Assembly: GCF_019175385.1 (NCBI RefSeq)
Contig: NC_083341.1
Location: 18,794,203 to 18,858,202, forward strand
DNA from: Lycium barbarum
Taxonomy: Eukaryota > Streptophyta > Magnoliopsida > Solanales > Solanaceae
Reading direction: 5' to 3'
DNA: 64,000 nucleotides
Of the stretch, positions 21,786 through 33,021 are shown piece after piece. A model generated the notes under the pieces. It saw only the letters and a program-made list of their open reading frames with translations, ran no database searches and was not told the DNA's origin. A program made the position numbers and the translations under genes. Numbering within the stretch: the first letter of the stretch is position 1; every line of letters begins with the position of its first letter.

Positions 21786-22530
21786 TGTTACGCGGCGCCT
21801 TCCTGAGACTTCTTGGAAGGGCGACGTAAGGCTAAGCAACCGATGATTTCAAGGTTGTTGTCCACCAACTGGGGTCCCCTCCGCACGCTAGACGAGATTG
21901 TCAGTGCCGTGCGGGAAAATCAATGTCAAGAACAATTGAGAGAACAGAAAAGTGAATTGAGCATGAGAAAGAAAGAGAGCTTGTTTGCATTAATGAAAGC
22001 TATTACAAAGAGAGCAAGCGGTGTCGAGGGGGAGAGACACCAGTACAGAGAATTGATTGCTTGCTTGAAAGTTTTGATTGTTTGATCCCCCCTAATAATG
22101 CTTTAAAAATAAAAACCCAAGTTACAGGACTAGACATAAACTAGCTAGAGAATCACAACCAAAAATACATAAGGTAAACTACTCTATATTTACAACAAAA
22201 GAGACCTAACTAGAGCACGTCCATGTGCACCCTCGGTCGGGGCACTGTCGTGCGCGCAGGGCACAGTGCGCACCCGCACTGGGGCGCAGGCACTGGGCGC
22301 TGAGCGCTGGTACTGTAGCAGGGCTGCACTGTCACTGGGCACTGGGCACGGCCAGCATAGGGGCGCGAGCAACGGACATTGATGGGGTGACATAGGCCGA
22401 GGCAACCTTGTCACTTGGGGCATCCGAGACCACGGGGCAGTCCATGGCGCTGGGCGCTGAGAGGCTTGCCATGGCGCCATGGGGAGCATCCAAGGGGTCA
22501 TGGGGCATGGCTGGAAAGCCGCCCATGACA
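21786..22530 (-). repeat. Gypsy 3' LTR
   Basis: This 745-bp LTR is unusually GC-rich in its 22200-22530 half. That half also encodes the last 67 or so codons of the pol frame. The polypurine tract AGGTGGGGGAGAA (minus strand, 22531-22543) adjoins it. Confidence 0.93.
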
Positions 22531-22781
22531 TTCTCCCCCACCTGAGTTGGCGACGTCCTCGGCGGCTTGCTTGCGAGATATTCATCGATTAGTTGCTTGT
22601 AGGCTTTGAGGCTGGTGCCCCTCTCCCACGTATTCTCTTATGCATCACATCCCAGCCATTTCACCAAGAACTCTTGGTGATCTTTTCTTGAGGCATGGAT
22701 GACTCGATCGTTGAGGATGGCTTCTACTACCCTTTTCCCAGTTGCTTGCGGGCCGCGAATACTGGGTTTTGTGAGCTGACT
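22332..22781 (-). pseudogene. Gypsy chromodomain and tail reading into the LTR
   Basis: In the integrase frame, after a TGA at 22782-22784, the minus strand encodes VEAILNDRVIHASRKDHQEF and LVKWLGCDA, then a TAA (22638-22640), then ENTWERGTSLKAYKQLI. This is a chromodomain with its aromatic/Trp positions. Such domains bind modified histone tails and steer integration into heterochromatin. The frame continues through the polypurine tract and into the 3' LTR, ending at 22332. The tail is Ala/Pro/Ser-rich. Confidence 0.82.
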
Positions 22782-23924
22782 TCATGAAGGGTCTTCTGTG
22801 TCTTCTCGAAAAGGCTTTAGAAGACTGACATGGAACACAGGATGAATCTTCCACCAAGCTGGGGTATCCACCCGGTATGCTACCTTTCCAATGCGCCTCT
22901 CAATGGACAAGGGTCCAATGTATTTTTGCAATAGGCGTGGGTCATGGACCCCTGCAAATAGGTATCTCTTAGGGATCTTCGCCATCACCTTGTCCCCAAC
23001 CTGATATTCCACAAAGCGACGATTTTGATCTGCATGTTTCTTCATCCGCTTTTGCGCCTTCACCAGATAGCTCTGCACCATCTCTAAATTCTGCTTCCAT
23101 TCTTTCGAGAAGCTAGCTGCTCGTGGAGATTTTGCCATGTTTGGGGCATTCACAGTGTGTGGGAGTAGTGGTTGCTGCCCGGTAACAATTTCAAAAACGC
23201 TCTTGTTTGTGCTAGAGCTCTTTTGTGAGTTGAAACACAATTGGGCCGCATCCAACAGCTTCACCCAATTCTTTTGCGAGCCGGTAACAAAGTGCCGCAG
23301 GTATTCTTCTAACATGCCATTGAACCGCTCCGTCTGACAATCGGATTGCGGGTGAAAACTTGAGCTGTGACTCAGTTGAGACCCTAGGCACTTGAAGAGC
23401 TGGGTCCAAAAGTTGCTGGTGAAGCGAGAATCGCGATCACTGACAATATCTTTGGGCAGACCCCAATATTTGACAACATGGGTGAAGAAGAGTCGATTTG
23501 TCTCCTCTGCTGATATATACTTTGGTGCTACAATGAAAGTGGCATATTTAGAGAACCGATCGACCACGACCAAGATAGTCGTGAGATCTCCAACCTTGGG
23601 TAAGCCAGTGATGAAATCTAATGAGACGCTTTCCCAAGGCCTCTTTGGGACAGATAAGGGCTCCAACAGGCCCGCTTGTGTTAAGCGATCAGACTTGTCC
23701 TTCTGGCGCACTAGGCAAGTCTTCACATACTGAGCGATGCCATCTGCCATCTGTGGCCAATAATACGCACAGCGTAGCAGTGCCATGGTACGTTCTTCTC
23801 CAGGGTGGCCTGCCCATAGAGTATCGTGACATTCCCTCAGGAGAGTCCTCCGCAGATCTCCTCCTTTGGGTACGTAAAGGCGGTTTCCTTTTGCTTTCAG
23901 GAACCTATCCTCCATGTAGAACTA
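22782..23924 (-). pseudogene. Gypsy integrase
   Basis: The frame from 23915 has the zinc-binding ECHDTLWAGHPGEERT and CLVRQKDKSDR (the usual CxxC reduced to CLVR), then the core: VSLDFITGLPK (first D), VSDRDSRFTSNFW (second D) and FHPQSDCQTERFNGMLEEYL (catalytic E). KVGDKVMAKIPKRYL and the WWKIHPVFHVSLLKPF C-terminal block follow. It inserts the cDNA into the host chromosome. A TAG at 23922-23924 separates it from RNase H. Confidence 0.93.
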
Positions 23925-25254
23925 GCGATTTTTCCCTTGACCTGCTAAGTCGACCAAGTACTGTGCCGAAGGGTCCTTGGTGACAAGGTCCTGGATTTGA
24001 TCTTTTACGGTGGTAGCCACCTCACTCCCCCTAAGGGTGGCAAGCAGGCATACCGATGCTAGATCAGTCCTTTGACTTAGTGCATCCGCAACATGATTGG
24101 TCTTCCCACTTCGGTATTCCAGATTAAAATGAAATTCCGCTAGGAGCTCTTGCCATCTGTCCTGGCGACCATTTAGGGTTGGGCTGGGCCATGAAGTGGC
24201 TGACAGCCGTGTTGTCCGTTTTCACCACGAATGGGAGCCTCAGGAGGTAGTGCCTCCAAAGGTGCAAGCAATGGACGACATCCAGTAATTCTTTCTCATG
24301 GGCCGCGTAGCGCCGCTCCGCATTCTTCAGCTTCCGACTCTCGTATGCCACCGGGTGCCCCTCTTGCAGCAGGACTCCGCCCAAGGCGTAGTCAGAGGCA
24401 TCCGTCTGTACCTCGAAAGGTTTGGTCAAGTCAGGCAAGGCCAAAACAGGGCTACTAGACATAGCCACTTTTAGTGAGTTGAAAGCATCTGCTCTCTTTG
24501 GCGACCAGTCCCAAGGTGTGATCTTCTTGAGAAGCTCAGTCAGCGGTAATGCAATGAGGGAGTAGTTCTTGAAGAACCGTCGATAAAAGTTGCATAGACC
24601 AAGGAACGCCCTCAAAGCATGGATGTCCTTGGGTGGCGGCCAATCCGTGACAGCCTTGATCTTTTGTTGGTCCATCTTGATGCGACCCTCTTCAATGACA
24701 TGCCCGAGGAAGTCAATCTGTTTTTGGGCAAAGGAGCATTTGGAGAGCTTTATGTACAATTCATGCTCTCGCAACCGAGTTAGGACTTTCCTCAGGTGCT
24801 CCAGGTGTTCGCCCAATGTTTTGTTGTACACCACAATGTCGTCCAGGTATACCACCACAAATTCATCAATGTATTCTCGAAAGACTTGGTTCATTAGAGT
24901 GCAAAACGTGGCCGGAGCATTAGTCAAACCGAACGGCATGACTAGGAAGTCGAACGAGCCATATCTGGTCACACATGTCGTCTTGGACTCATCTCCTTCG
25001 GCAATGCAGACTTGCCAATAACCTGTCTTCAGGTCTATTTTGGTGAACACTGTGGCACCGCCCAGTCTATCAAACAAGTCCGCCATCAGGGGTATGGGGT
25101 ACTTGTTCTTCACAGTGATCTTGTTGAGGGCCCGATAGTCAACACAGAGCCTTAGGGTACCATCATGTTTCTTTTGGAATAGCACAGGTGACCCATAAGG
25201 CGACTTGGAGGGCACGATGATCCCTGTGTCCAGCATCTCCGTCAACTGTCTTCA
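23925..25254 (-). pseudogene. Gypsy reverse transcriptase and RNase H
   Basis: The RT blocks are [60 protein letters not shown] and the catalytic [19 protein letters not shown] and [15 protein letters not shown] follow. RNase H is seen as [27 protein letters not shown] and TDNTAV. A TGA at 25252-25254 precedes RT. A small indel near 24170-24190 shifts the frame just before the usual WQELLAEF block, and the correct frame then runs on to 23925. Confidence 0.94.
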
Positions 25255-26352
25255 AAGCTCGGTGAGTTCGGGTTGTGACATTTTGTAGGGTGCTCGGGCA
25301 GGTGGCTTCGCACCCGGCACCAATTCAATTTCATGATCGACTGTCCGCCTAGGCGGGAGCCGCTTCGGCATATCTTGCGGCATGACATCCTCAAACTCCT
25401 CCATGAGCTCTTTCACAGGCATTGGGATGGGGCCTGAAAAGCGCTCAATCTCTTCCATGCAAAGGGTAGCTAGGAACGTGGGTTCTTGCCGATGGACCCC
25501 TTTCTTCAGCTGCAGTGCCGAGATGTTTCCTGAGGCCATCTTTATGGTTGTGCATGGGACCATGCAGGGTTTGGCCCCGTTTTCTCCCATCATCAGAAGC
25601 ATATCCGCAAAAGGTATGGGAATGATGTTAGTTTGTCTCATGAACTCCAATCCCACAATCAAGTCGAAGTCGTCAATGATCACTACCCGCAAGTCAAACT
25701 TGCCTTCATAAGGACCCATCTTTACCGGCACTCCTTTGGCTATCCCACCCACTAATTGGGGTGGCGAGTTGATAGCTTTGACACGAACTAGGCCAAGGCG
25801 TTCTACTTCTGTGGTGGCCAGATAGTTGTGCGTAGCACCCGTGTCTATCATGGCCTTAATAGGTCTGCCATTTACCCTTAAGTCGACAAACATCAAGGTC
25901 TTCTCCTTTCTGGGAGGAGGCCCGTTGCCTGTCTTTATCTTTCCCTTCTTGGCAGTTGAGGTTGGGTCTTTCTTTTTGCATATGCCGGCACTGGTGCCCT
26001 CTACAGCATTGGAAATGGAACAAACAAGTGCGTTGAAGGCACCTATTGGTTCTGTCCGATCCGCATCGTCCTCATCATCGTCCGTCCCATCATCCAGAAT
26101 TTGATGGGCATTCATCTGTGCCTGTGGGCACTCATTGTTCCAATGTGGTCCGCCGCAGTGGCTACATCCTGAGGGGGGCTTCCGCCCCCGATCATTATTA
26201 TGAGACGCAGCGCTATTGCTGCCTGAGGAAGACCCTTTCGACTTGGTTGCACTACGGTCTCTCCCACTTCTGCTAGGGCCAGTATTGTAGGATTGGCCCC
26301 CTTTGAATCCCCCACGGGCTGGTGGTTGAGGTCTATCCTTTCGAGCATCCAC
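25255..26352 (-). pseudogene. Gypsy nucleocapsid and protease
   Basis: The segment begins in an Arg/Gly/Ser-rich region and has a CCHC knuckle CSHCGGPHWNNEC (C-x2-C-x4-H-x4-C). Then comes the protease: FVDLRVNGRPIKAMIDTGAT with the DTGA active site, and IDDFDLIVGLEFM. The end carries the PPRRTVDHEIELVPGAKPPA segment preceding RT. It is one open frame of 366 codons. Confidence 0.92.
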
Positions 26353-27195
26353 TTAGTAGTCACTGAGGCATTCCGCAGCTTGGATGGCTTTGGGCAAGGA
26401 ATCAACCCTCTGTCTTTGTATCTCCATGCGGGCATAGGGTTTCAACCCTTCCATGAACGTGAAAAGCTTGTCCTTGTCGCCCATGTCCCTTATGTTCAGC
26501 ATGAGTGCAGAGAACTCGCGGACATAATCTCGGACTGACTTCGTTTGCCTGAGTTCCCGAAGCTTCCTCCGTGCATTATATTCAACGTTCTCGGGGAAGA
26601 ACTGTAAGCGAATGGCTGCTTTTCGTTCCTCCCATGTCTCAAGAGCATCCTCACCTGCCCTGATGGCTTCATATTTCACACGTCACCAGAGTTTGGCATC
26701 GCCTTGTAAATACATGGCAGCAGTTGCTACCTTCTTGGGCTCCTCCAATTCTCCCACAGCGTCGAAGTACTGTTCGATGTCAAAGATGAAATTTTCCACC
26801 TCCTTGGCATTTCGGGCGCCCTGATAGGGCTTTGGTTCAGGAATCTTGAGTTTCTGGGGTGCCGAGGCAGCATTTGCCGCGCCCCCAATAGGATTTCCCC
26901 CTCCTCGGAGTAGGCCTTGTAAGGCAGCGTTGACAACATTGAGCTGATTAGTCAAGTTGTCGATGGTTCCTTGCATGGCAGTCATTCGATCTGCCTCCTG
27001 AGTCCTATGGGCCAGATCCTCATCTCTTTGCATAGCAGCCGCCCGCGCGGCTGCATCTGTGTCAGTAGCAATATTTACAATGTCTTGTTCGGCCTGCCGC
27101 ATCTTGCGGTCCAGGTCCTCCACTCTTTCGGCCACGGGTCAAAATCTGTTGACCGTAGTCTCCAAAATCAAGAGGCGGTCTCCATGGTTCACCAT
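26353..27195 (-). pseudogene. Gypsy gag (capsid)
   Basis: The start is ATG at 27195 (MVNHGDRLLILETTVNRF), 68 bases after the 5' LTR. TGA at 27139-27141 and 26683-26685 and TAA at 26353-26355 interrupt the frame. A coiled-coil-like N-terminal part (VEDLDRKMRQAEQDIVNI) precedes the capsid region FEVENFIF-type block, YFDAVGELEEPKKV and WEERKAAIRLQFFPENVEYN. These match the retrotransposon gag domain of plant chromoviruses. Confidence 0.9.
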
Positions 27196-27248
27196 GGTCA
27201 AAAATGATGACAATAGCAATGTGTTCCTTCGTCCGATGTCGAGCCTAG

Positions 27249-27260
27249 GCTCTGATACCA
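27249..27260 (-). other. Gypsy primer-binding site (initiator tRNA-Met)
   Basis: TGGTATCAGAGC on the minus strand, two bases from the 5' LTR end, is a perfect initiator-Met primer site. Confidence 0.92.
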
Positions 27261-27262
27261 AC

Positions 27263-28003
27263 TGTTACGCGGCGCCTTCCTGAGACTTCTTGGAAGGGCG
27301 ACGTAAGGCTAAGCAACCGATGATTCCAAGGTTGCTGTCCGCCAACTGGGGTCCCCTCCGCACGCTAGACGAGATTGTCAGTGCCGTGCGGGAAAACCAA
27401 TGTCAAGAACAATTGAGAGAACAGAAAAGTGAATTGAGAATGAGAAAGAAAGAGAGATTGTTTGCATTAATGAAAGCTATTACAAAGAAAGCAAGCGGTG
27501 TCGAGGGGGAGAGACACCAATACAGGGAATTGATTGCTTGCTTGAATGTTTTGATTGTTTGATCCCCCCTAATAATGCTTTAAAAATAAAAACCCAAGTT
27601 ACAGGACTAGACATAAACTAGCTAGAGAATCACAACCAAAAATACATAAGGTAAACTACTCTATATTTACAACAAAAGAGACCCAACTAGAGCAGGTCCA
27701 TGTGCACCCTCGGTCGGGGCACTGTCGTGCGCAGGGCACAGTGCGCGCGCGCACTGGGCGCTGAGCGCTGGTACTGTAGCAGGGCTGCACTGTCACTGGG
27801 CGCTGGGCACGCGCAGGGGCACGGCCAGCATAGGGGCGCTAGCAAGGGACATTGATGGGGTGACATAGGCCGAGGCAACCATGTCACTTGGGGCATCCGA
27901 GATCACGGGGCCGTCCATGGCGCTGGGCGCTGAGAGGCTTGCCATGGCGCCATGGGGCGCATCCAAGGGGTCATGGGGCATGGCTGGAAAGCCGCCCATG
28001 ACA
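27263..28003 (-). repeat. Gypsy 5' LTR
   Basis: This 741-bp LTR is paired with 21786-22530. Small indels in the GC-rich GCGCACTGGGCGC-type repeats account for the length difference. Confidence 0.93.
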
Positions 28004-30290
28004 GTTAGAACGTAAGCGAAACAGACCATTACATGAGAAGTTTTATATTCATTTTTAAAATTAATTATTTTTATTTCTTATTTTGCTTCTTCAAATCTTT
28101 ACATATTTTGTTAATGATCGAACACCTCATTAATAATTAGACACCTGAAGTATGCACAAAGTGTGCCTATACTGATCGAACACCTCATTAATAATTTATA
28201 ACAAAAATATATAGAGTGATATATCCGCGCATTGATGTAGTGAACGTCGTATTAAAGGACAACACGTGGCTCTTTCCATTTTTATTTTTTATCTCCATGG
28301 TTGAACCACCAAAAAGCCAACCCACCAACCATAGAAACACCAATTTTGAAGCAGCCCGACCATTTTCTATCACCAAAAAAGGTCAATGACAGGTCTCCAA
28401 GGTGTTATTAGACTAAAATGCTGCCTTATTGTCTAGGATTTCTTTCAATAACATAATTAAAAGGTTTCTACCTGCCATTGCTTGTGCACTGCCAAATTTT
28501 TGGGACTCTAGTTCACTGAAAACAACAACATGCGAATTAACTATCAGTTAAGTAAAATCCATTAAAGAATATGGCAAGAACGGAAATGCAAGACGACCAT
28601 GAGAGCGAGAACGTTTTGGTCGATTATCCAAAGAATTTTAATAGGTAAACCTCCTTAATTAAATTATGTGATTTATAATTTTAAAATAAAATAAGTTACT
28701 TTGCAGAACAAATCATAGTAATTGATGGTGTAAAAATTCCTTGTAACGGTGTTTATATATTCACTAATCCTGCACGTTGCATTATTATTAGTAGAATATG
28801 AAGATACGTGGTTTTTCTTTTTAAATGTTAAATGAATTTGAGTCCAAAGGAAAAGAGAAAAAGGTGATTAGTGGAAGAGATAAAGAAGGAAAGAACTAAG
28901 CATCGGCATAATAAGGGAGTCCCTTACACGGCTACTAGCACTTAGTGATTACAAAAAAAGGAATTAATTGATTCTCCATTTCCACATTATTTTTTCCTAA
29001 ATGTAAACACGTTGAGTTATTTATTGTAAAAAATATGAAAAGAAAAAGACACGAGACTACATGAAAAAAGGTGTAGAATATATCTTTTGAAAAAAAAGTT
29101 ATTTGTCATTTTTTAAGAAACATCTGTGCAAAAGAAAAATATGTTTGGACTCATAATATTTTTTTAAAATTGTAAGTTTTTTATGAACGAAAGAGGATGC
29201 TTCTTTTATTTTCTAGCTATCCAAAAAGTGCCTCATGGGACTTATTATTCAGAAAAGAACTTTAACAAGAAGTTATTTGAAAATCTCTAGGATAAAAAAA
29301 GAAGTCTGAGTATCGCTTCAAAGAAAATCAAATTAAAACTTCACAAGAGAGTTGGGTAGAAGTTAGAACTTTCTTTCAATAAATTTTTTTGTTGTCTTAA
29401 ATAGAAAATGACAAAAATGGCCCCTTATATATGAGGGAAGTTTAAAGTACCGACTTAAATATACTTTTGAAAAAATTTCATCCTTTAATTCATAAAAAGT
29501 TTAACAAATTGTCTGTCAGATTCGAGATAAACGATGGATAAAAAGATGTAATCAGAAATACCATACAAAGTCCTATCAAATCATAGAAATTACAACACAA
29601 AAAATTGCATAGGAAAAAAAATAGGCCAAAAAATTGCGACAAACTCTAGAAAATTCATTAGAAAAATATTAAAAACCGCACCTCTAAAGTTCCCGCTAAA
29701 TTATGTATGTTAGATTTGAAGTGATCATTGTTGGCTAACTGAAAGGACCAAACCATTCAGGAATATATTCAAAACTACTTTAAGCCTATCTCCAAACAGT
29801 AGGGTCCATTTTTATTATTTTCTGACATATAATTCCTATTTTTAAAATATAAAAGAATATGAATTGACATCAAAATTAACATTGGACTCTCGTATTTTAA
29901 GCCTAGCCATTCTTTGAGAACAAAGGAACTAAAAGTTGACATCAAATTGCTGTTACTTCTTAAAAATCATTCATGATAAATGAACACACGTTCTCTACAC
30001 TTTCTATTCCCTAATAAATAAATGCAACTTTAAAGTTTTTGAACATGCACGAATAATATCATATGTTATAAAGAAACCCTCTTTGAAGAAGAAAGTTCCT
30101 TCTACACCTCCTTTTCAATAATATGCATGCAAATGCAATAGAAAGAAGAAAGTTCTTTAATTCTTTTTGGATATTGCAATAGTGAATCTTGATTTCCCAT
30201 TACTTTAGTGATAATCACCCCTTTTTGTCCATCTATATATTGATGAAAATGGCATACCTTGTAATCCCATGAACCACCACCACCTTTGCC
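28004..30290. other. AT-rich intergenic region upstream of remorin
   Basis: No gene was recognised. A 23-bp phrase beginning GATCGAACACCTCATTAATA occurs twice, about 59 bp apart (28115 and 28174). The final few hundred bases should hold the remorin promoter. A TATATAT at 30234-30240 is a weak TATA candidate only about 50 bp before the start codon. Confidence 0.4.
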
Positions 30291-32490
30291 ATGGCCACAA
30301 ACAATTCTAAAGCTGTCATCAACATGCCACCTCAAAGTAAATCAATCAATTCTCTCTATTTTTCTTAATTTGTCTCCCTATTGCATATCTGCATGTGTCG
30401 TTTCCTTTTCTTGATTATTTTGACTCTCTGTGAGTATCCTGAATTAGTACACTTGAAAATAGGTGATATTTTTTATTCATACTAGAAAAAGTACGTGATT
30501 TTCATATGTTCTAGCTGTTAAAATTCAAAAGAATCAGTAATGAGAAATTCAAAAATATTACATGTGATATTTTATACTATGACCTTATAAAGCAATTCTT
30601 GAATTACTTTTGTTGCCACAGTAGAAACTTTCCTTGTGTCAAACGGACACAATCAATTTTATTTATTTACATATGTGTGTGATTTTTCGGCCAAAGGAAT
30701 GTAATTTACCTCTTTCAACCAATGTAGTTCTGCCAGGACTTGATCTTTGGTTATTCTTTTGCACATGTTTTCCTCTCTTTCTGAAATTAAAGAAGAATTC
30801 GTATGAATGTTCCAGTTTCCTATGATATCAGTCCAGTAAAACTATTGATGAATAAGACATCAACATATATAGGTAGCTATCAGCCCATAAAGCTCTTTTT
30901 GCATGAGGCTCATATATACAAGTTTGTGCTACGTATATCTTGGTCCATTTTCTGTATAGAGGTGTCTAATTGATCATATAATTACCAAAACTTTGAGAAT
31001 CTCAACATGTTGTCATTTTCTTATTGTGGCAGAGACAAATCCTTCACCAAGGAAAAGCTCAAAGGGATCCCACGAAAGAGGTACGTATCAGGACTAGAAC
31101 TAATTAATCATTTTTGGAACATTATAACATGGAAGTTCAGTTTGATGTTCTTAGAAGTTCAGTTTGATGTTCTTAGTATTTAGTGACAAAATACACCAAC
31201 TGAATGATTTTATTCCCATCTCAGAAGCTAACAAGAAGTTTCCCGTTTCTTGTTTTTCTTTAGATACTGCTCTTGCACAGCTTAATACCGACAAGAAGTC
31301 TGCTTTTATCAAGGCTTGGGAAGAGAGTGAAAAAAGCAGAGTGGATAACAAGTAAGATCTCTATCTTCCTATATGTTGTTAGCTATCATACAATTGAATC
31401 TTGCCTATGTAAGAACAATTTTAGTATACTCTTTTAATTGCACAAAAGCTTTCTGCTGATCAAGTAATGTTAACACTTGTATGACTGAATAGGGCACAAA
31501 AGAAGCTCTCTAAAGTTGCAGCATGGGAGAACAGCAAGAGCGCACATCTTGATGCTAAACTGAAAAAACTTGAGGTAAACATGCACAAAGTTTAGTAAAC
31601 TTATTTTCAACAATTTCAGACATCACATCCTGCAAAGAGGAAACCAATTTAACCTTTAGAATACGTATTACATATTCAAATATATTTGCACGAGTCACGA
31701 GAGCAGAAAAAAAGAGGAGATAGAATCCAACTACTGACAAGAAAATGTCTTAATTTCAAATTGTTCTGAAGTGCCTTTTAAAATACAAGCGCTTAAGCAC
31801 GTTTAGTATGTTTGATATGACGGAAGTCATTATCCTTGAAAAATGTATTCCTGCAAAATGACTTCCATCGTACTAGACACACCTTAATCTGAACTGTGAT
31901 TAAAATTATCTTCTTTTCCTTCAATTAAGTACAAGGAGGATTTCAAAGACAATGTTGGATTCATGTATTTAGTATGTTCACCATGGTCCATCTAAGTGTT
32001 AATTGAGGGGCGAACCACGTAAAAATGGCCCATGCACAGTCAAATTGGCCGTCGTGTATGGGTGTGGCCTTGCATGTAGGGCACAAAAGAATCCCCCATA
32101 ATTCTAGTAACTAAATGGGGTAATCTAAAACAATAAATTCTAGTTTTTGTTGGGCGCTATTGCCCAAAATTTTGGGTACTGCATGGTATGGAACATTACA
32201 ATCAATGTGGTTCAGTTTATGATAACATTGATTAAATGCTTTTGAACCATATAGATTTTGCAGCAATGTTGATAAGCTTGTGCAATCTACAGGAAAGATT
32301 AGAGCAAAAGAAGGCAGAATATGCAGAAAAGATGAAAAATAAAGCAGCTTTAATACACAAGGAGGCAGAGGAAAAGAAAGCCATGGTTGAAGCTAAACGA
32401 GGGGAACAAATTCTTAAAACGGAGGAAATGGCCGCCAAATATCGCACCACAGGACAAACTCCTAAGAAATTACTTGGATGTGTTGGATGA
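30291..32490 (+). CDS. Remorin family protein (5 exons)
   Basis: Exons: 30291-30336, 31033-31080, 31264-31351, 31493-31574, 32293-32490, with GT-AG introns and compatible phases; 462 nt, 153 residues. The N-terminus is short, polar and unstructured (MATNNSKAVINMPPQK, then PSPRKSSKGS). The C-terminal remorin domain starts at DTALAQLNTDKKSAFIKAWE. It contains the conserved AWEESEKSRVDNKAQKKL and AAWENSKSAHLDAKLKKLE segments, then a long Lys/Glu/Ala coiled coil. The tail KKLLGCVG has a Cys suited to S-acylation, the usual membrane anchor. Remorins sit on the inner face of the plasma membrane in nanodomains and act in signalling and pathogen or symbiont responses. At 153 residues it is shorter than group 1 remorins (about 170-200). 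The start is chosen because an upstream ATG (30250) runs into a stop. Confidence 0.93.
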
Positions 32491-33021
32491 TAAGAGCTTT
32501 TTCACTTGTATATTTTCATGCTTCTTGTTGTTTAGTGTGTGTTCTTTTACGCATCCAGTTTTGTTGTAGTGCTTCCGTATCTGTATAGGAACTTACTTAT
32601 CTGCTTAGGAAAAGCATTCTTGTGTTCCGGAGAACTCAATGTCAATGATAATAATTCCACTTCAGAAGTTTTCACAAAAACTCAATGCATCGGAGGGGAA
32701 CCTCTGAAAGTTTAGTAGTCAATAATTTGTGGGACGTCAACAATAATTCCATTTGTCAGGCAGTCCGAAAAAGCAGCATTAACTAGCAAATGAGTTAACA
32801 AAGTTTCTCCCAATATTTAGCTATGCAAAAGATGTAACCACAAAATATAAGCTTCAGAAACATGCCAGTAGACCTAAATTTGCCTGACATGTCTGGCTTA
32901 CATACCACTCAAGATGGCTCTATTACTATAGCATCAATACATAGTGCAGTCAAATTACAAACCTCTTCTGCTACTAAAACACAGAATTTTTCGACAATTC
33001 AGGCTTTCGTGATCACCATAT
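32491..33021. other. Convergent intergenic gap between remorin and MYB
   Basis: This 531-bp stretch holds the 3' untranslated regions and terminators of two convergent genes. No other feature was seen. Confidence 0.5.

Larger units (their letters stand above)
21786..28003 (-). mobile_element. Gypsy chromovirus, near-complete but inactivated
   Basis: Two LTRs (21786-22530 and 27263-28003, 745 and 741 bp) begin TGTTACGCGG and end CCCATGACA. On the minus strand, primer site, gag with CCHC, protease, RT, RNase H, integrase and chromodomain follow, then a polypurine tract. The gag-pol frame runs from ATG 27195. Seven in-frame stops (27139, 26683, 26353, 25252, 23922, 22782, 22638, lower coordinates) and one frameshift near 24170-24190 disable it. 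By eye the LTRs differ by a few per cent. No matching target duplication was found (AGTAC left, GTTAG right). Galadriel or Tekay clade are candidates; phylogeny would be needed. Confidence 0.95.

Noticed and set aside
21813..22085. Plus-strand frame of 90 codons in the left Gypsy LTR, also present in the right LTR
   Set aside because: It is in the LTR, antisense to gag-pol, starts near the LTR edge and has no known domain. Preservation in both copies follows from LTR identity.
23392..23983. Plus-strand frames opposite the Gypsy integrase
   Set aside because: Mirror frames of a conserved minus-strand coding region.
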